A DNA stretch of 64,000 bases from Vibrio sp. HA2012 (GCF_002812955.1 NZ_PFXK01000006.1:1-64000), one strand, 5' to 3'. Positions 31,710 to 41,800 are shown, counted from the first letter of the stretch. The notes: generated by a model from the sequence alone, not told the origin. Program-made: numbers and translations.

Positions 31710-32615
31710 TTAAACGACATGATCAACCGAATGGCTGATTTCGGTGTGCAGGGTAAATTTCTGGCTGAGCAGAGCAACCAGTTGATCGTAATACTGCATA
31801 TTGGGCTTATTGCCGAGTAATTTACACAATTCGTTACCTGTAGGACTAAAGCGGTAATATATTAGTCTGGTGCCTTTATTCATCGGCTGCAATGTCAGCA
31901 TTTTTCCCTGATAATTCAGAGGCAGTGCCGGGTCAAAATCAATTTCTCCTGATTCCAGTTCTGAGCCCAGAATTAAGCCTAGTTCAATCAGCAGTAACAA
32001 ACTGGAGTAGGGAAGCTGGTAATTACCGAGATTAACGGTATTGGTCTTATCTCTGCGACTCAGGCTAAAAATCCCCGAAGGAGTACGAAACCCCAGCAGT
32101 AGCTTCTTGCTCTGTTCTGTACCAAAACTGCAAGCCAGAGAAGCAGCGCGTTGCAGATTCTGTGCCTCTCTTGGTGTCATATCCTTCAGTATTTTTAGAG
32201 CCTTCATCGATGTTGAACCGGGATTGGTGATCTCCAGTTTCAGTACCTGAGCCCACAAACGCTGCATTGAAGCATTGTGAATATCTTGTGCCATGTCGAA
32301 AAATCGGTACAGCCAGTCCTGATCCGGTTCCCCTGCTGTTTCATCTTTACAGCAAGTCAGAGCCAGTTTCATGATCTGTTCAAGATTTTTTTGTCTTTGC
32401 TCCTGGCATCTTTTCTGGCGGCTGATTGCCCGTTCCAACAGTGATTTTTCTGGCGTTTCTTTTGCTATCAGAGCATCCAGACCGTAGATTTCGGCAATAC
32501 TGGTAACCTTACTGGCGCTGTCTTTTATTGAGTTTGATTTTCTTTTGGTTTGTGACGTTTGATGAACGGATTCGGTATGATCGATTGTCACCGGTTTTCT
32601 TTTTTGGTCAGACAT
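31710..32615 (-). CDS. TIGR03899-like conserved protein, function unknown
   Basis: A 301-aa soluble protein without signal peptide or membrane segments. The N-terminal 35 residues are charged and Ser/Thr-rich. The middle (about 60-180) is helical, with MAQDIHNASMQRLWAQVLKLE and MKALKILKDMTPREAQNLQRA, a pattern shared with TIGR03899/DUF2806-like proteins of Vibrio and Shewanella. The C-terminal part reads TGNELCKLLGNKPNMQYYDQL. Family placement is from memory of these motifs. It lies upstream of the elaA-type gene, with no functional clue from context. Confidence 0.7.
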   Translation of the reverse strand: MSDQKRKPVTIDHTESVHQTSQTKRKSNSIKDSASKVTSIAEIYGLDALIAKETPEKSLLERAISRQKRCQEQRQKNLEQIMKLALTCCKDETAGEPDQDWLYRFFDMAQDIHNASMQRLWAQVLKLEITNPGSTSMKALKILKDMTPREAQNLQRAASLACSFGTEQSKKLLLGFRTPSGIFSLSRRDKTNTVNLGNYQLPYSSLLLLIELGLILGSELESGEIDFDPALPLNYQGKMLTLQPMNKGTRLIYYRFSPTGNELCKLLGNKPNMQYYDQLVALLSQKFTLHTEISHSVDHVV

Positions 32616-32946
32616 GGTGTTTTATCCTGTATTACCGATTTGCTAGCAATGTAACCCTTAAGGAAAATAATCGCTACCAGATATGCCGGATAACCCTTTA
32701 CTCAGACAGGGAAAATAACAGTAAAATGTGATCTCTTGCCAAAAAATGGATGTTAATGTTATTGGTAGGACCAAAATGTTAGATAATTGTAACGTAAATA
32801 CAGTCAGGTAACTTGTTATTAATCAATGTTCATAAAGTAAATTGACTGTAAAATGCCCGGCGAATTGATAGCGGTACGATCAATCGGGAGCAGTAATTAA
32901 CAGATTATATAACAGTTATCTCACTGAATTTGGAGACACTAGCACC
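32616..32946. other. AT-rich intergenic region without a clear gene
   Basis: 331 nt between the minus-strand TIGR03899-like gene and a small plus-strand ORF. A TTGACT at 32842-32847 resembles a -35 element but no good -10 follows. An inverted repeat ATTGAT/ATCAAT (32864-32869 with 32879-32884) is the only other structure. A divergent promoter region is likely. Confidence 0.5.
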
Positions 32947-33051
32947 ATGATGGACTCGCAGGGACGCAAGCTAATGAAACAACTTTCGACTACAGCTCTG
33001 CTAATTTCGTACGTTGGGGTAGTGGCTTATCTGTCGCAGTATGCGGTATGA
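32947..33051 (+). CDS. Candidate small membrane protein, 34 aa
   Basis: A 34-codon ORF: a short basic N-terminus (MDSQGRKLMKQ) followed by one hydrophobic segment of about 20 residues (TTALLISYVGVVAYL), the layout of a single-pass small membrane protein. GGAG lies at 32932-32935, 11 nt before the first ATG, which is long. Its stop codon overlaps the ATG of a downstream 62-codon ORF by 4 nt. I do not recognise it. Codon-level conservation would decide whether it is real. Confidence 0.45.
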   Translation: MMDSQGRKLMKQLSTTALLISYVGVVAYLSQYAV

Positions 33052-33236
33052 CAACCCAGCCACTCCAGAGTTCTTGCCGTACTCTTTACAGCCGTATTCT
33101 TTCAGACCTATCTCTCAATAGCATAGCCGATTTTATCCTGTTTATGGTTTGTCGGTTTAACTTTGGGGCACACCACATTCCACAGTCACTGTATCGGGAT
33201 ATCACCTTTAAACCGGACACAAATGGTCTGGTTTAG
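33048..33236 (+). CDS. Doubtful 62-codon ORF coupled to the small ORF
   Basis: Starts at ATG 33048 in an ATGA overlap with the preceding small ORF and ends inside a 10-bp hairpin. The protein has no recognisable domain and an unremarkable composition, with one moderately hydrophobic segment (IADFILFMVCRF). The coupling geometry is the only support; it may be a chance frame. Confidence 0.2.
   Translation: MTTQPLQSSCRTLYSRILSDLSLNSIADFILFMVCRFNFGAHHIPQSLYRDITFKPDTNGLV
33209..33235 (+). other. Hairpin after the small ORFs
   Basis: 10-bp stem TAAACCGGAC/GTCTGGTTTA (one G-U pair), 7-nt loop, followed by GTGGTGGTTTG. There is no clean T-run, so termination is uncertain. From 33237 to 33576 I see no further gene, only leader sequence of ytfK. 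Confidence 0.4.
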
Positions 33237-33576
33237 TGGTGGTTTGTGTATACAGTATCCGGAAAATTAGTTGTCAATATTCGGTTTCTTCGGGTTCTTT
33301 TTCGCAAAGCGCAAAGCATCATAGTCAAGCTTAATGGTTCCGTGTATTCCGATAGAATTTTTATCGTGTCCACTATCACAGATTCGGTGTAGTAAGGACA
33401 GCTAACAGTAATTTGACGGGGAAATGGAATTAAACTTGCTTATATCTGACCGGCTTTAACAAAAGTTGAACATTCGTCCGTTAGACTGCACGCGTTTGCT
33501 TTGGAGTTGTTACGTTGAAAGTGATGGCTCAGTATTAAAACGGATAAACAGCGTCGTCGGATCAGAGAAGGTTATT

Positions 33577-33786
33577 ATGCTTAAAGAATTCACTATATAT
33601 CGTCCTCTTCAGGTTGCAAAATTCGTTAAGACATTGTTTAAGGGGAGTTTTTTTATTTCAGGCGTCGGCCTGTTTTATTTTGATAAAGGTAAGGTATTGC
33701 TTCCGGATGTGACAAATAAACAAATGCTGTCTGTAATGAAAGAAGTTAATATAGCCATAGATTCACTGTCGGTTCAGCCTGCCTGA
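33577..33786 (+). CDS. ytfK: YtfK family protein (DUF1107)
   Basis: A 69-aa protein matching E. coli YtfK along its length: YRPLQVAKFVKTLFKGSFFI, VGLFYFDKGKVLLPDV and LSVMKEVN. E. coli YtfK binds SpoT and shifts it towards (p)ppGpp synthesis during phosphate or fatty-acid starvation; the same role here is inferred. ATG 33577 is chosen because AGAGAAGG lies 5 nt upstream and because the family starts here; an earlier in-frame ATG is 111 nt upstream. Close to tamA, as in E. coli, but msrA and ytfL are missing between them. Confidence 0.88.
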   Translation: MLKEFTIYRPLQVAKFVKTLFKGSFFISGVGLFYFDKGKVLLPDVTNKQMLSVMKEVNIAIDSLSVQPA

Positions 33787-33851
33787 GGAACGGTTTTTCC
33801 CGTAGGTGGGCTTATTCTGAAATATGATACCGCTAATACGTTCCGGGAAGA

Positions 33852-35567
33852 ATGATAAAAAGACGATTACTTTTCTGTCTGTCGACAATCTTGTTCACCT
33901 CAGCTGTCCGGGCAGAAGTCTCCCTGACTATCAATGGCTTAGAGGGGGAGCTGCAGGATAATGTTGATGCTTACCTTTCCGCTTTTTCTCCGGAAGAATA
34001 CTCCACATCGCTGCGTTTTCGCTACCGTCTGGAAAAACGTATTAAGCAGGCTCTGCGTGCGCTGGGCTACTACCATCCCGATATTCTTTTCCGTGCCGAA
34101 GGTGAACATCTTCTGCTGACTGTAACTCCCGGATCACCGGTTATTATAGAACAGAGTGATATTGTTCTGGAGGGGGAAATCAGTTCTGATCCGGACGCTA
34201 ATGCATTGATATCACATTCAGGATTACAGAAAGAAGCGGTAGTTAATCACGGTAATTATCAGGCTCTGAAGTCAGGTCTTCGCAATCTGGCTCTGGCAAA
34301 AGGATATTTTGACGGCCACTTTACCCGTTCGGAATTGGCGGTAGCGCCAGATTTGAATCAGGCTTTTATCCACCTGCACTATAGTAGTGGTGATCGGTAT
34401 CATCTTGGTGCAACCCGTATTGAAGGCAGTCAGATAGAGGAAAGTAAAGTCCGTTCGCTGATACCTTATCGGGAGGGGGATGTTTATCGCGCAGCGACTA
34501 TTGCCCGGCTTAGCCATAATCTATCTGATTCTGGGTGGTTCTCATCGGTTGCGGTGGAACCAATGCTGGATTCAACGGATAAAAACGGTCATCTGCCAAT
34601 GAAAGTTACACTGGTTCCTGCGGCCGGAAATCAGCTTGAAACTGGTATAGGTTATTCTACGGATGTCGGACCAAGAGCTTCTCTGAACTGGGATAAGCCG
34701 TGGGTGAATCTGTACGGACACAGTTTTGAATCCAGCTTGTCATTCTCTGAACCGGAACAAACCGCTACTTTAGGGTATAAGATCCCGCTGGAAGATGTGT
34801 TGAATGAGTATTATCGGATTGAACTGGGTATAAAAAATCTGGACGACAACGATACACAGAGTCTGGAAAGTAGTCTGAAACTGGAACGGCACTGGCAGCT
34901 TACCTCCGGTTGGCAGCGAAATGCGTCTGTTCGATATCTGTATGAGGATTATGAACAGGCATCAGAAGAAGATGAACTGCAGATGCTGCTACCGGGGATT
35001 GCGTATTCTAGAACCCGGATTTTTGCTAAAGACGGTGTTTTACCGATGCGGGGCAATAAACAATCTGTTTCTGCTGAAATAGCCGATGAAAACCTGATAT
35101 CTCCGACCAGATTACTCCGGCTACAGGGACAGGCTTCCTGGGTTGAGAGTATAGGCCCGGATCATCGTGCTTTTGTCCGTCTGACTGCCGGAGCAAATTT
35201 GGTGGATAATATTGAAGATATCCCACCTTCGCTGCGTTTTTTTGCTGGGGGAGACAGCAGTCTGCGAGGCTACGATTACGAATCGATTTCTCCGCGGGAT
35301 GAAGATGGAGAGCTTATTGGCGCCAGATATATGGCGACAGGAACACTGGAATACCAATATCGTCTGACCGGTAGCTGGTGGCTGGCTGGTTTTATTGATG
35401 CCGGTGATGCCTGGAGTGATAGTGTTCCTGAATGGAAGCAAGGCATTGGCGCCGGAGTTCGGTGGATTTCACCCGTTGGCCCTGTCCGGCTGGATTTTGC
35501 CTGGGGACAGGATACATTGTCTGATGACTCATTCAGGATCCACTTTACATTAGGGGCTGAATTATGA
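33852..35567 (+). CDS. tamA: Translocation and assembly module subunit TamA
   Basis: Outer-membrane Omp85-family protein that works with TamB in envelope lipid transport and assembly of some outer-membrane proteins. 571 aa: a signal peptide (cleavage likely after VRA), three POTRA domains (about 22-265) and a C-terminal 16-strand barrel. The barrel includes RFFAGGDSSLRGYDYESI, the conserved (V/I)RGF/Y-type loop motif of Omp85 proteins, and WISPVGPVRLDFAWG. It overlaps tamB by 4 nt (ATGA). Confidence 0.95.
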   Translation: MIKRRLLFCLSTILFTSAVRAEVSLTINGLEGELQDNVDAYLSAFSPEEYSTSLRFRYRLEKRIKQALRALGYYHPDILFRAEGEHLLLTVTPGSPVIIEQSDIVLEGEISSDPDANALISHSGLQKEAVVNHGNYQALKSGLRNLALAKGYFDGHFTRSELAVAPDLNQAFIHLHYSSGDRYHLGATRIEGSQIEESKVRSLIPYREGDVYRAATIARLSHNLSDSGWFSSVAVEPMLDSTDKNGHLPMKVTLVPAAGNQLETGIGYSTDVGPRASLNWDKPWVNLYGHSFESSLSFSEPEQTATLGYKIPLEDVLNEYYRIELGIKNLDDNDTQSLESSLKLERHWQLTSGWQRNASVRYLYEDYEQASEEDELQMLLPGIAYSRTRIFAKDGVLPMRGNKQSVSAEIADENLISPTRLLRLQGQASWVESIGPDHRAFVRLTAGANLVDNIEDIPPSLRFFAGGDSSLRGYDYESISPRDEDGELIGARYMATGTLEYQYRLTGSWWLAGFIDAGDAWSDSVPEWKQGIGAGVRWISPVGPVRLDFAWGQDTLSDDSFRIHFTLGAEL

Positions 35568-38500
35568 GAGCAGGCAAGATATTGTTACTGCTAATGTTTA
35601 CTGTCCTGAGCCTTATGGTGGTTCTGTTACTGAGCCGTGCAGGTGTCAGTCTGATGCTCCGGGGAGCAGAAAAGATATTGCCGGGGCTGCAGGTCGGGGC
35701 GTATCAGGGAAGCTTATGGTCGGGGGTTACCCTGCAGCATATACGATATACCGATCGTTCCTTATACACAGAACGCCTCCATCATCTGGATGTGACGTTG
35801 GATCGGGTAGATGCGGAGGTGGATTTCTCTTGTTTTCTGCAACCTAGGCTTTGTATTCGCCAACTGTCTGTGAATGGAGTTAAGTTAGCACTTACTTCAT
35901 CTGATGGAGGTGAACATAATCAGAAGAAAGAACATACGGCCTCTATTTCTTCATTGCCAGAGATGAACATTCCTTTACCGGTAGAACTGAGCGCGTTTGA
36001 ACTGAGTCACCTGACTTTACTTCCGGCACAGCAGCAATCACCAGTGCAGATTAAGCGTGTCAGTATGTCGGCTTATGCCGATGGACATGATGTTATTATC
36101 CGTAATCTGACTCTGGATATGCCTTTGCTGGAAACAGAATTATCAGGCAGAGCTAGTCTTGAAAGTGATTACTTACTTACATTGAAAAGTACGACAAAAA
36201 TAAAACAGACTGTTCTGAGCGGACAAATAGTATCCTTGTCAGTGCAAGGAAGTAAAGATAGGTTGCAGTTTGTATCTAATCTGGCCGGCCCGGTGACTGC
36301 CCAAGCAGAGGGCGTCGTCCAACCAATGCAGGCAAATCTGCCTTTTGTTTTTAATCTGTCATACGGACATCTGTCCTGGCCGCTGCAGAGTGAAGCAGAT
36401 TATCAGGCCCGAGTTTCTGCGCTGAACATAGACGGTTCTCTGGATGGATATAGCCTAAAGGCTACGGCTGAGTTGTCAGGAAGAACGATCCCTGATGCTC
36501 GTATTCAGCTGTCGGGTGAGGGTGATAGCCGAAAGCTCTCTCTGACCGATATGTTGGTCGATACTTTGGGTGGCGATATTTCCGGGCAGGCTCTGGTCAG
36601 TTGGTATGATGTACTCAGTTGGCAGGGAAAGCTGGCTCTGCAGAATATTCAGCCCGGGTTGCAGTGGAAAGAGGCTGAAGGAAAACTTAGCGGAACTCTG
36701 GAGTCCTCTGGAGAGCTGCTGGCTTCCGGTGGCTGGCAGGCTGCTCTGACAGAGATGAATATTCAGGGAATAATTCGTGAGTATCCGCTTATAGCAGACG
36801 GTAATTTATCAATAGAAGATCAGAGTGGTAAGGGAGATATTCATCTTACTGCAAATGGTCTGAATATCCGTCATGGCCGTAATCTACTCAGCCTGAATGG
36901 CTGTATAAATGAGAAACTGGATCTCCGGGGAAAGGTTGAAATCCCTGATTTGCAGTCGTCTTTTCCGGATGCCAGAGGACGTATTTCCGGTTCGTTTTCT
37001 GTGAGTGGTTCCCGGAGTAAACCGGAGTTTCTGGCCAGTTTTAAGGCTACTAAGCTGGAGTATGGGACAGCCCGGGCCGGTAGTGTCAGTGTTGATTCTG
37101 CTATCACGACAGTTCCGGATCTTCAGGGGAAGGTGAAGTTACAGGTGGCTCATGCCTTGTACCATAATCAGCAGATTGATTCTTTGCATCTGCTCCTTGC
37201 CGGGCAACAGAATGAGCATCATCTTACACTGGACATATCATCAGAGCTGGCTGATATCCGGGGGACGATCAGCGGGGCAATTCTGGAAACCGGAGAAGGT
37301 TTTTTTCCTGAGAATGTTATTTGGCAAGGGGAGGTAGACAGCGCTCAGGTTTCAACTAAGCAGGGAGTATGGATACTGGAACAGTCTCCGCATCTGACAT
37401 ATTCCGGAGAAACCCGTCAGGCATCTGTACAGGCTCATTGCTGGAAACAGGCAGGCGCTCGTTTATGTCTGACTCAGGATCTGCTGGCCGGTGCTTCCGG
37501 GAGAGCACATTTAGCACTGCAATCATTCAGTTTCAGTCAGATACAGGCTCTGCTGGCGGAAGATATTTCTGTGGACGGTTCTCTTGATCTTCGTGGAAGT
37601 GTGTCCTGGGCACAGGGAAAGATGCCAGAGCTTCGTATGGCACTAATGCTGTCTTCCGGCGGTATCCGGATGAAAGATAAATCATCACTGTATCAGGGAT
37701 GGGACAGCATACAACTGAATGCGATACTGGATGACGGAGAATTGCAGTCGGACTGGCAGGTTCAATTGACGGATAGTGGCCGTATTCACGGAGAACTGGC
37801 AGTATCTGATTTGCTTAAGGAACATAAACCTCTCTCCGGGCGACTGAGTATGGAGCATCTGGATCTGACCTTGCTGGACGCCTGGTTGGGAGATTACAGC
37901 CATCTTGGGGCTCATCTTAATTCAGACCTCAGAATTAGCGGAGAAGTCACACATCCCATGTTATATGGAGAGGTACTTCTCGACGATATTCTTGCCCACG
38001 GAGAGTTTACACCGGTAGAAATTACCGGGGGGCAGGTGCGGCTGAATTTTTCTGGTTATCAGGCCGGGCTGGAGGCTGAACTGGATTCTGCGGACGGAAA
38101 ACTGTTACTTAACGGTGAAGGGCAGTGGCAGGATCGGCATGCCTGGACAAGCGGAATAACTGTCCACTCGGATGAATTACATATCAGCTTGCCTCCAACA
38201 GCAGAAATTAAAGTCCGTCCGGAACTGCGCATAGAGGCTTCTCCCGAAACGACAAGGATTAGTGGGGATATTTATCTGCCATGGGCAAGGCTGGAAGTGG
38301 AATCCTTGCCGGTCAGTGCCGTCAGTGTTTCTTCTGATGAAGTGGTGCTAGATAAGTATCTGAATTCGGTCAGCAAAAATAATTCGTTATCTCTGATGCT
38401 GGAAAGCGATGTGAAAGTGCATATCGGGGATGATTTTCATCTTGCTGCTTTCGGATTACAGGGATATCTGAACGGATTACTGAGTATCAGCCAGAAAGAT

Positions 38501-39103
38501 CGGGTGCCTTTTGTATTTGGTGATGTGGTAATCAGTGACGGAACCTATCGATCTTTTGGTCAGGATCTGGTGATCAATAAAGGGAAGATCCTGATGAATG
38601 GACCACTGGATCGACCGTATGTGAATATCGAAGCCGTACGTAATCCGGATAATATTCAGGATGATGTGACGGCCGGGATCACTGTTTCCGGTCTGGCAAG
38701 CGCACCGGAAATCACTGTATTTTCTGACCCGGACATGCCACAGGCGAATGCGTTATCTTATCTGCTCAGGGGACGGGATCTGGATGCAAAAGCCGGGGAT
38801 AACGACATGACCATGACGCTGATTGGTCTGAGTCTGGCACAGAGTGGTAAAATCGTCGGTGAAATAGGTCAGGCTTTCGGCGTATCGGATCTACAACTGG
38901 ATACTGCAGGATCTGGTAGTGATTCTCAGGTTACGGTGAGCGGGTATATTTTACCTGGATTACAGGTGAAATACGGGGTAGGGATCTTTAATTCACTTGG
39001 TGAAGTTACTTTGCGTTACCAACTGATGAAAGATCTGTATCTGGAAACGGTTTCCGGCCTGACCAGTACGGTAGATCTACTGTATCAGTTTGAATTTGAT
39101 TAA
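35564..39103 (+). CDS. tamB: Translocation and assembly module subunit TamB
   Basis: Large inner-membrane-anchored periplasmic protein of the AsmA/YhdP class that spans the periplasm as a hydrophobic groove between inner membrane and TamA. 1179 aa, close to the E. coli length. One N-terminal transmembrane helix (about 5-25) is followed by long beta-rich repeats and the C-terminal DUF490 domain (about 830-1179). The end VDLLYQFEFD mirrors E. coli TamB. Its start lies within the tamA stop codon. Confidence 0.95.
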   Translation: MRAGKILLLLMFTVLSLMVVLLLSRAGVSLMLRGAEKILPGLQVGAYQGSLWSGVTLQHIRYTDRSLYTERLHHLDVTLDRVDAEVDFSCFLQPRLCIRQLSVNGVKLALTSSDGGEHNQKKEHTASISSLPEMNIPLPVELSAFELSHLTLLPAQQQSPVQIKRVSMSAYADGHDVIIRNLTLDMPLLETELSGRASLESDYLLTLKSTTKIKQTVLSGQIVSLSVQGSKDRLQFVSNLAGPVTAQAEGVVQPMQANLPFVFNLSYGHLSWPLQSEADYQARVSALNIDGSLDGYSLKATAELSGRTIPDARIQLSGEGDSRKLSLTDMLVDTLGGDISGQALVSWYDVLSWQGKLALQNIQPGLQWKEAEGKLSGTLESSGELLASGGWQAALTEMNIQGIIREYPLIADGNLSIEDQSGKGDIHLTANGLNIRHGRNLLSLNGCINEKLDLRGKVEIPDLQSSFPDARGRISGSFSVSGSRSKPEFLASFKATKLEYGTARAGSVSVDSAITTVPDLQGKVKLQVAHALYHNQQIDSLHLLLAGQQNEHHLTLDISSELADIRGTISGAILETGEGFFPENVIWQGEVDSAQVSTKQGVWILEQSPHLTYSGETRQASVQAHCWKQAGARLCLTQDLLAGASGRAHLALQSFSFSQIQALLAEDISVDGSLDLRGSVSWAQGKMPELRMALMLSSGGIRMKDKSSLYQGWDSIQLNAILDDGELQSDWQVQLTDSGRIHGELAVSDLLKEHKPLSGRLSMEHLDLTLLDAWLGDYSHLGAHLNSDLRISGEVTHPMLYGEVLLDDILAHGEFTPVEITGGQVRLNFSGYQAGLEAELDSADGKLLLNGEGQWQDRHAWTSGITVHSDELHISLPPTAEIKVRPELRIEASPETTRISGDIYLPWARLEVESLPVSAVSVSSDEVVLDKYLNSVSKNNSLSLMLESDVKVHIGDDFHLAAFGLQGYLNGLLSISQKDRVPFVFGDVVISDGTYRSFGQDLVINKGKILMNGPLDRPYVNIEAVRNPDNIQDDVTAGITVSGLASAPEITVFSDPDMPQANALSYLLRGRDLDAKAGDNDMTMTLIGLSLAQSGKIVGEIGQAFGVSDLQLDTAGSGSDSQVTVSGYILPGLQVKYGVGIFNSLGEVTLRYQLMKDLYLETVSGLTSTVDLLYQFEFD

Positions 39104-39106
39104 AGG

Positions 39107-39133
39107 GAGCAGAGTGCTGTAAGCACCCTGCTC
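39107..39133. terminator. Hairpin between tamB and fbp
   Basis: 12-bp stem GAGCAGAGTGCT/AGCACCCTGCTC with one A-C mismatch and a GTA loop, just after the tamB stop codon. It is followed by TCTGGATTATT, not a clean T-run. Confidence 0.5.
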
Positions 39134-39139
39134 TCTGGA

Positions 39140-40153
39140 TTATTCATCTGGAAAGGTCTCTAAACACTCATGCAGCTTCATCACCATATTCTTTGATCCG
39201 GCGAAGAAAGGCACCCGCTGGTGGAGTTCTGTAGGATTCAGATCCAGGATCCGGTTATGTCCGTCCGTCGCCGCTCCTCCGGCCTGTTCGGCTAGGAATG
39301 CTATCGGATTGGCTTCATACAGCAGGCGCAGTTTACCGTCCGGGTAAGTTAGGCTGCTGGGATAGAGATAAATACCGCCTTTGATCAGGTTACGATGAAA
39401 ATCGGCCACCAGAGATCCGATGTAGCGTGAAGTGTAAGGGCGTTTCTCATTCGGTACATTTTCCTGACAATATTTAATGTATTTTTTCACCCCCATAGGG
39501 AAGCGGATATAGTGTCCTTCATTGATGGAGTAAATTGTACCGTCTACTGGCTGCTGCATGGATTCGTGTGACAGACAGAAAGAGCCAAGGGAAGGGTCGT
39601 AAGTAAATCCATGAACCCCGTTACCGGTTGTATAGACCAGCATGGTTGAAGAACCGTAAATAACATATCCGGATGCGACCTGCTTGTTACCGGGCTGAAG
39701 GAAATCTTCTTGCGTTGGTGTAGTACCGATGGGGGAAATACGCCGGTAGATAGAGAAAATAGTGCCGACAGAGACATTAACATCAATATTCGATGAACCA
39801 TCCAGCGGATCCATCAGTACCACATATTTGGCATTCTTATTCAGCTCTTTATTGAATACAACTGCCTCATCGTCCTCTTCACTGGCAACACCACAGACCT
39901 GATCGCGGGCTTCCAGTGCCGCTTTAAATTTATCATTGGCGTAGACGTCTAGTTTTTGCTGAGCTTCACCCTGCACGTTTTCCGTGCCTATGGCCCCGGT
40001 AATATCCACCAGACCGGCTTTATTAATTTCACGATTAACAATTTTTGCCGCCAGTTTTATTGATCCGAGCAGGGAAGAAAGTTCACCACTGGCATGGGGG
40101 AAATCATTTTGTTTTTCTATAATGAATTCGCCGAGAGTGCGAGATTCTCTCAT
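39140..40153 (-). CDS. fbp: Fructose-1,6-bisphosphatase, class I
   Basis: Gluconeogenic phosphatase converting fructose-1,6-bisphosphate to fructose-6-phosphate in the cytoplasm. 337 aa. The metal and substrate site is [22 protein letters not shown]-site residues lie near the N-terminus and [14 protein letters not shown] near the C-terminus. Start [11 protein letters not shown]. It is divergent from mpl across 288 nt, the same neighbour relation as in E. coli. Confidence 0.97.
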   Translation of the reverse strand: MRESRTLGEFIIEKQNDFPHASGELSSLLGSIKLAAKIVNREINKAGLVDITGAIGTENVQGEAQQKLDVYANDKFKAALEARDQVCGVASEEDDEAVVFNKELNKNAKYVVLMDPLDGSSNIDVNVSVGTIFSIYRRISPIGTTPTQEDFLQPGNKQVASGYVIYGSSTMLVYTTGNGVHGFTYDPSLGSFCLSHESMQQPVDGTIYSINEGHYIRFPMGVKKYIKYCQENVPNEKRPYTSRYIGSLVADFHRNLIKGGIYLYPSSLTYPDGKLRLLYEANPIAFLAEQAGGAATDGHNRILDLNPTELHQRVPFFAGSKNMVMKLHECLETFPDE

Positions 40154-40322
40154 AATCTGTCCTTAAGTAGCGTTATATAAGGGAATTTGCTCCCTTTATT
40201 CCTGATGTTAGAAAAATGGTTTTGTTGGCTTAGCACTATTTAAATTTATTAAGTTCACCAAAATTTTCACTACTGTAAACTCTAAATCTTATTTTTGGAA
40301 GTGAAGTAACTAAAAAGTTAAT

Positions 40323-40351
40323 GGTTTGTTTCCGAACAAACCGGCTTTTTT
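40323..40351 (+). terminator. Orphan terminator in the fbp-mpl gap
   Basis: 8-bp stem GGTTTGTT/AACAAACC with a TCCG loop, then GGC and six T. It lies upstream of mpl on the plus strand with no annotated gene before it. A weak promoter TTCACC, 16 nt, TAAACT (40254-40281) would produce a transcript of about 60 nt ending here. Either a small RNA or an attenuated mpl leader is possible. Confidence 0.55.
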
Positions 40352-40441
40352 ATCACTTATGATTGGGTTTCAGTACAAGGTGTGATAAGTAAGAGACAAA
40401 TAGAAATAAAAGACCAGATTCAGGTCAGGATACAATAAATC

Positions 40442-41800
40442 ATGCATATTCATATTCTAGGTATTTGCGGAACCTTTATGGGAGGAGCGGCCATGCTGGC
40501 ACGTCAGCTTGGCCACAAAGTGACAGGCAGTGATGCGAATGTTTACCCACCTATGAGCACCCTGCTTGCAGAGCAGGATATTGAGATTATTGAAGGATTT
40601 GATCCGAAGCAACTTGAGCCAGAACCGGATCTGGTGGTGATCGGTAATGCGATGAGCCGGGGGAATCCCTGTGTTGAGCATGTGCTGAACAATAACCTGA
40701 AATATATCTCTGGCCCTCAGTGGCTGCAGGAATGCCTTCTGCATGACCGTTGGGTGCTGGCTGTATCGGGAACGCATGGTAAAACGACAACCTCCAGTAT
40801 GTTGGCCTGGATTCTGGAAGCATGCGGATATGCGCCGGGTTTTCTGGTTGGTGGTGTGCTGGGTAACTTTGGTGTCTCAGCCCGTTTGGGAGAAAGTATG
40901 TTTTTTGTGGTGGAAGCCGATGAATATGACAGTGCTTTTTTCGACAAACGTTCTAAGTTTGTTCACTACCATCCCAGAACCCTGATTATGAATAATTTGG
41001 AATTTGATCATGCGGACATCTTCGATGATCTTGAAGCGATCAAGCGGCAATTTCATCATTTAGTACGAACGGTTCCGGGGAATGGACGGATTTTGATTCC
41101 GGCAGAAGATTCGGCATTGCAGGATGTATTGAGCCGTGGATGCTGGAGTGAAACTGAGTTTTCTGGTGCCGGTGGTGACTGGAAAGCAGAGAAAAACAGC
41201 ATTGATGGCAGCAGTTTCAGGATCCTGTTTAAAAGTGAACTGGTCGGAGAAGTAAATTGGACACTGGTGGGGGAACATAATATCCAGAATGCACTGATGG
41301 CAGTAGCGGCAGCAAGGCATGTCGGTGTCATGCCTGATCTGGCTTGCGAGGCGCTGGGGCGATTTATCAATACCAAACGGCGTCTGGAGCTGAAAGGAAC
41401 GGTGAATGATATTGCTGTGTATGACGATTTTGCCCACCATCCTACCGCGATTAATCTCACCCTTGGCGGGCTGAGGAATAAAGTCGGCGATACGAAGATC
41501 ATTGCGGTACTTGAGCCACGTTCTGCCACCATGAAAATGGGGGTGCATAAAGAGACGCTGGCTGCTTCCCTGCAGGCTGCCGATGTTGTGTATCTGTATC
41601 AGCCTGCGAATCTTAGCTGGTCGGTCAGAGATGTTGCAGGTCATTGTTCTCAGGCTGCATATACGTCATCAAATATTGATGAGCTGGTCCGCCAGATTGT
41701 GGCAGAAGCCCACTCAGGGGATACTATTCTGGTGATGAGTAATGGCGGATTTGAAGGGATCCACGATAAGTTACTGGCAGCTCTGGGGGCGGGGCAATGA
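40442..41800 (+). CDS. mpl: UDP-N-acetylmuramate:L-Ala-gamma-D-Glu-meso-DAP ligase
   Basis: Murein-recycling ligase that attaches the recovered tripeptide to UDP-MurNAc in the cytoplasm. 452 aa: an N-terminal UDP-binding domain ([21 protein letters not shown]), the ATP loop [13 protein letters not shown] at about residue 105-115, the central ligase motif [13 protein letters not shown] and the C-terminal domain with [11 protein letters not shown]. No strong ribosome-binding site is evident (AGGA is about 13 nt upstream). It overlaps ubiX by 4 nt. Confidence 0.96.
   Translation: MHIHILGICGTFMGGAAMLARQLGHKVTGSDANVYPPMSTLLAEQDIEIIEGFDPKQLEPEPDLVVIGNAMSRGNPCVEHVLNNNLKYISGPQWLQECLLHDRWVLAVSGTHGKTTTSSMLAWILEACGYAPGFLVGGVLGNFGVSARLGESMFFVVEADEYDSAFFDKRSKFVHYHPRTLIMNNLEFDHADIFDDLEAIKRQFHHLVRTVPGNGRILIPAEDSALQDVLSRGCWSETEFSGAGGDWKAEKNSIDGSSFRILFKSELVGEVNWTLVGEHNIQNALMAVAAARHVGVMPDLACEALGRFINTKRRLELKGTVNDIAVYDDFAHHPTAINLTLGGLRNKVGDTKIIAVLEPRSATMKMGVHKETLAASLQAADVVYLYQPANLSWSVRDVAGHCSQAAYTSSNIDELVRQIVAEAHSGDTILVMSNGGFEGIHDKLLAALGAGQ

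Noticed and set aside
39943..39950. A perfect met box AGACGTCT inside fbp
   Set aside because: It is a single box within coding sequence, with no adjacent second box and no promoter; MetJ needs tandem boxes.
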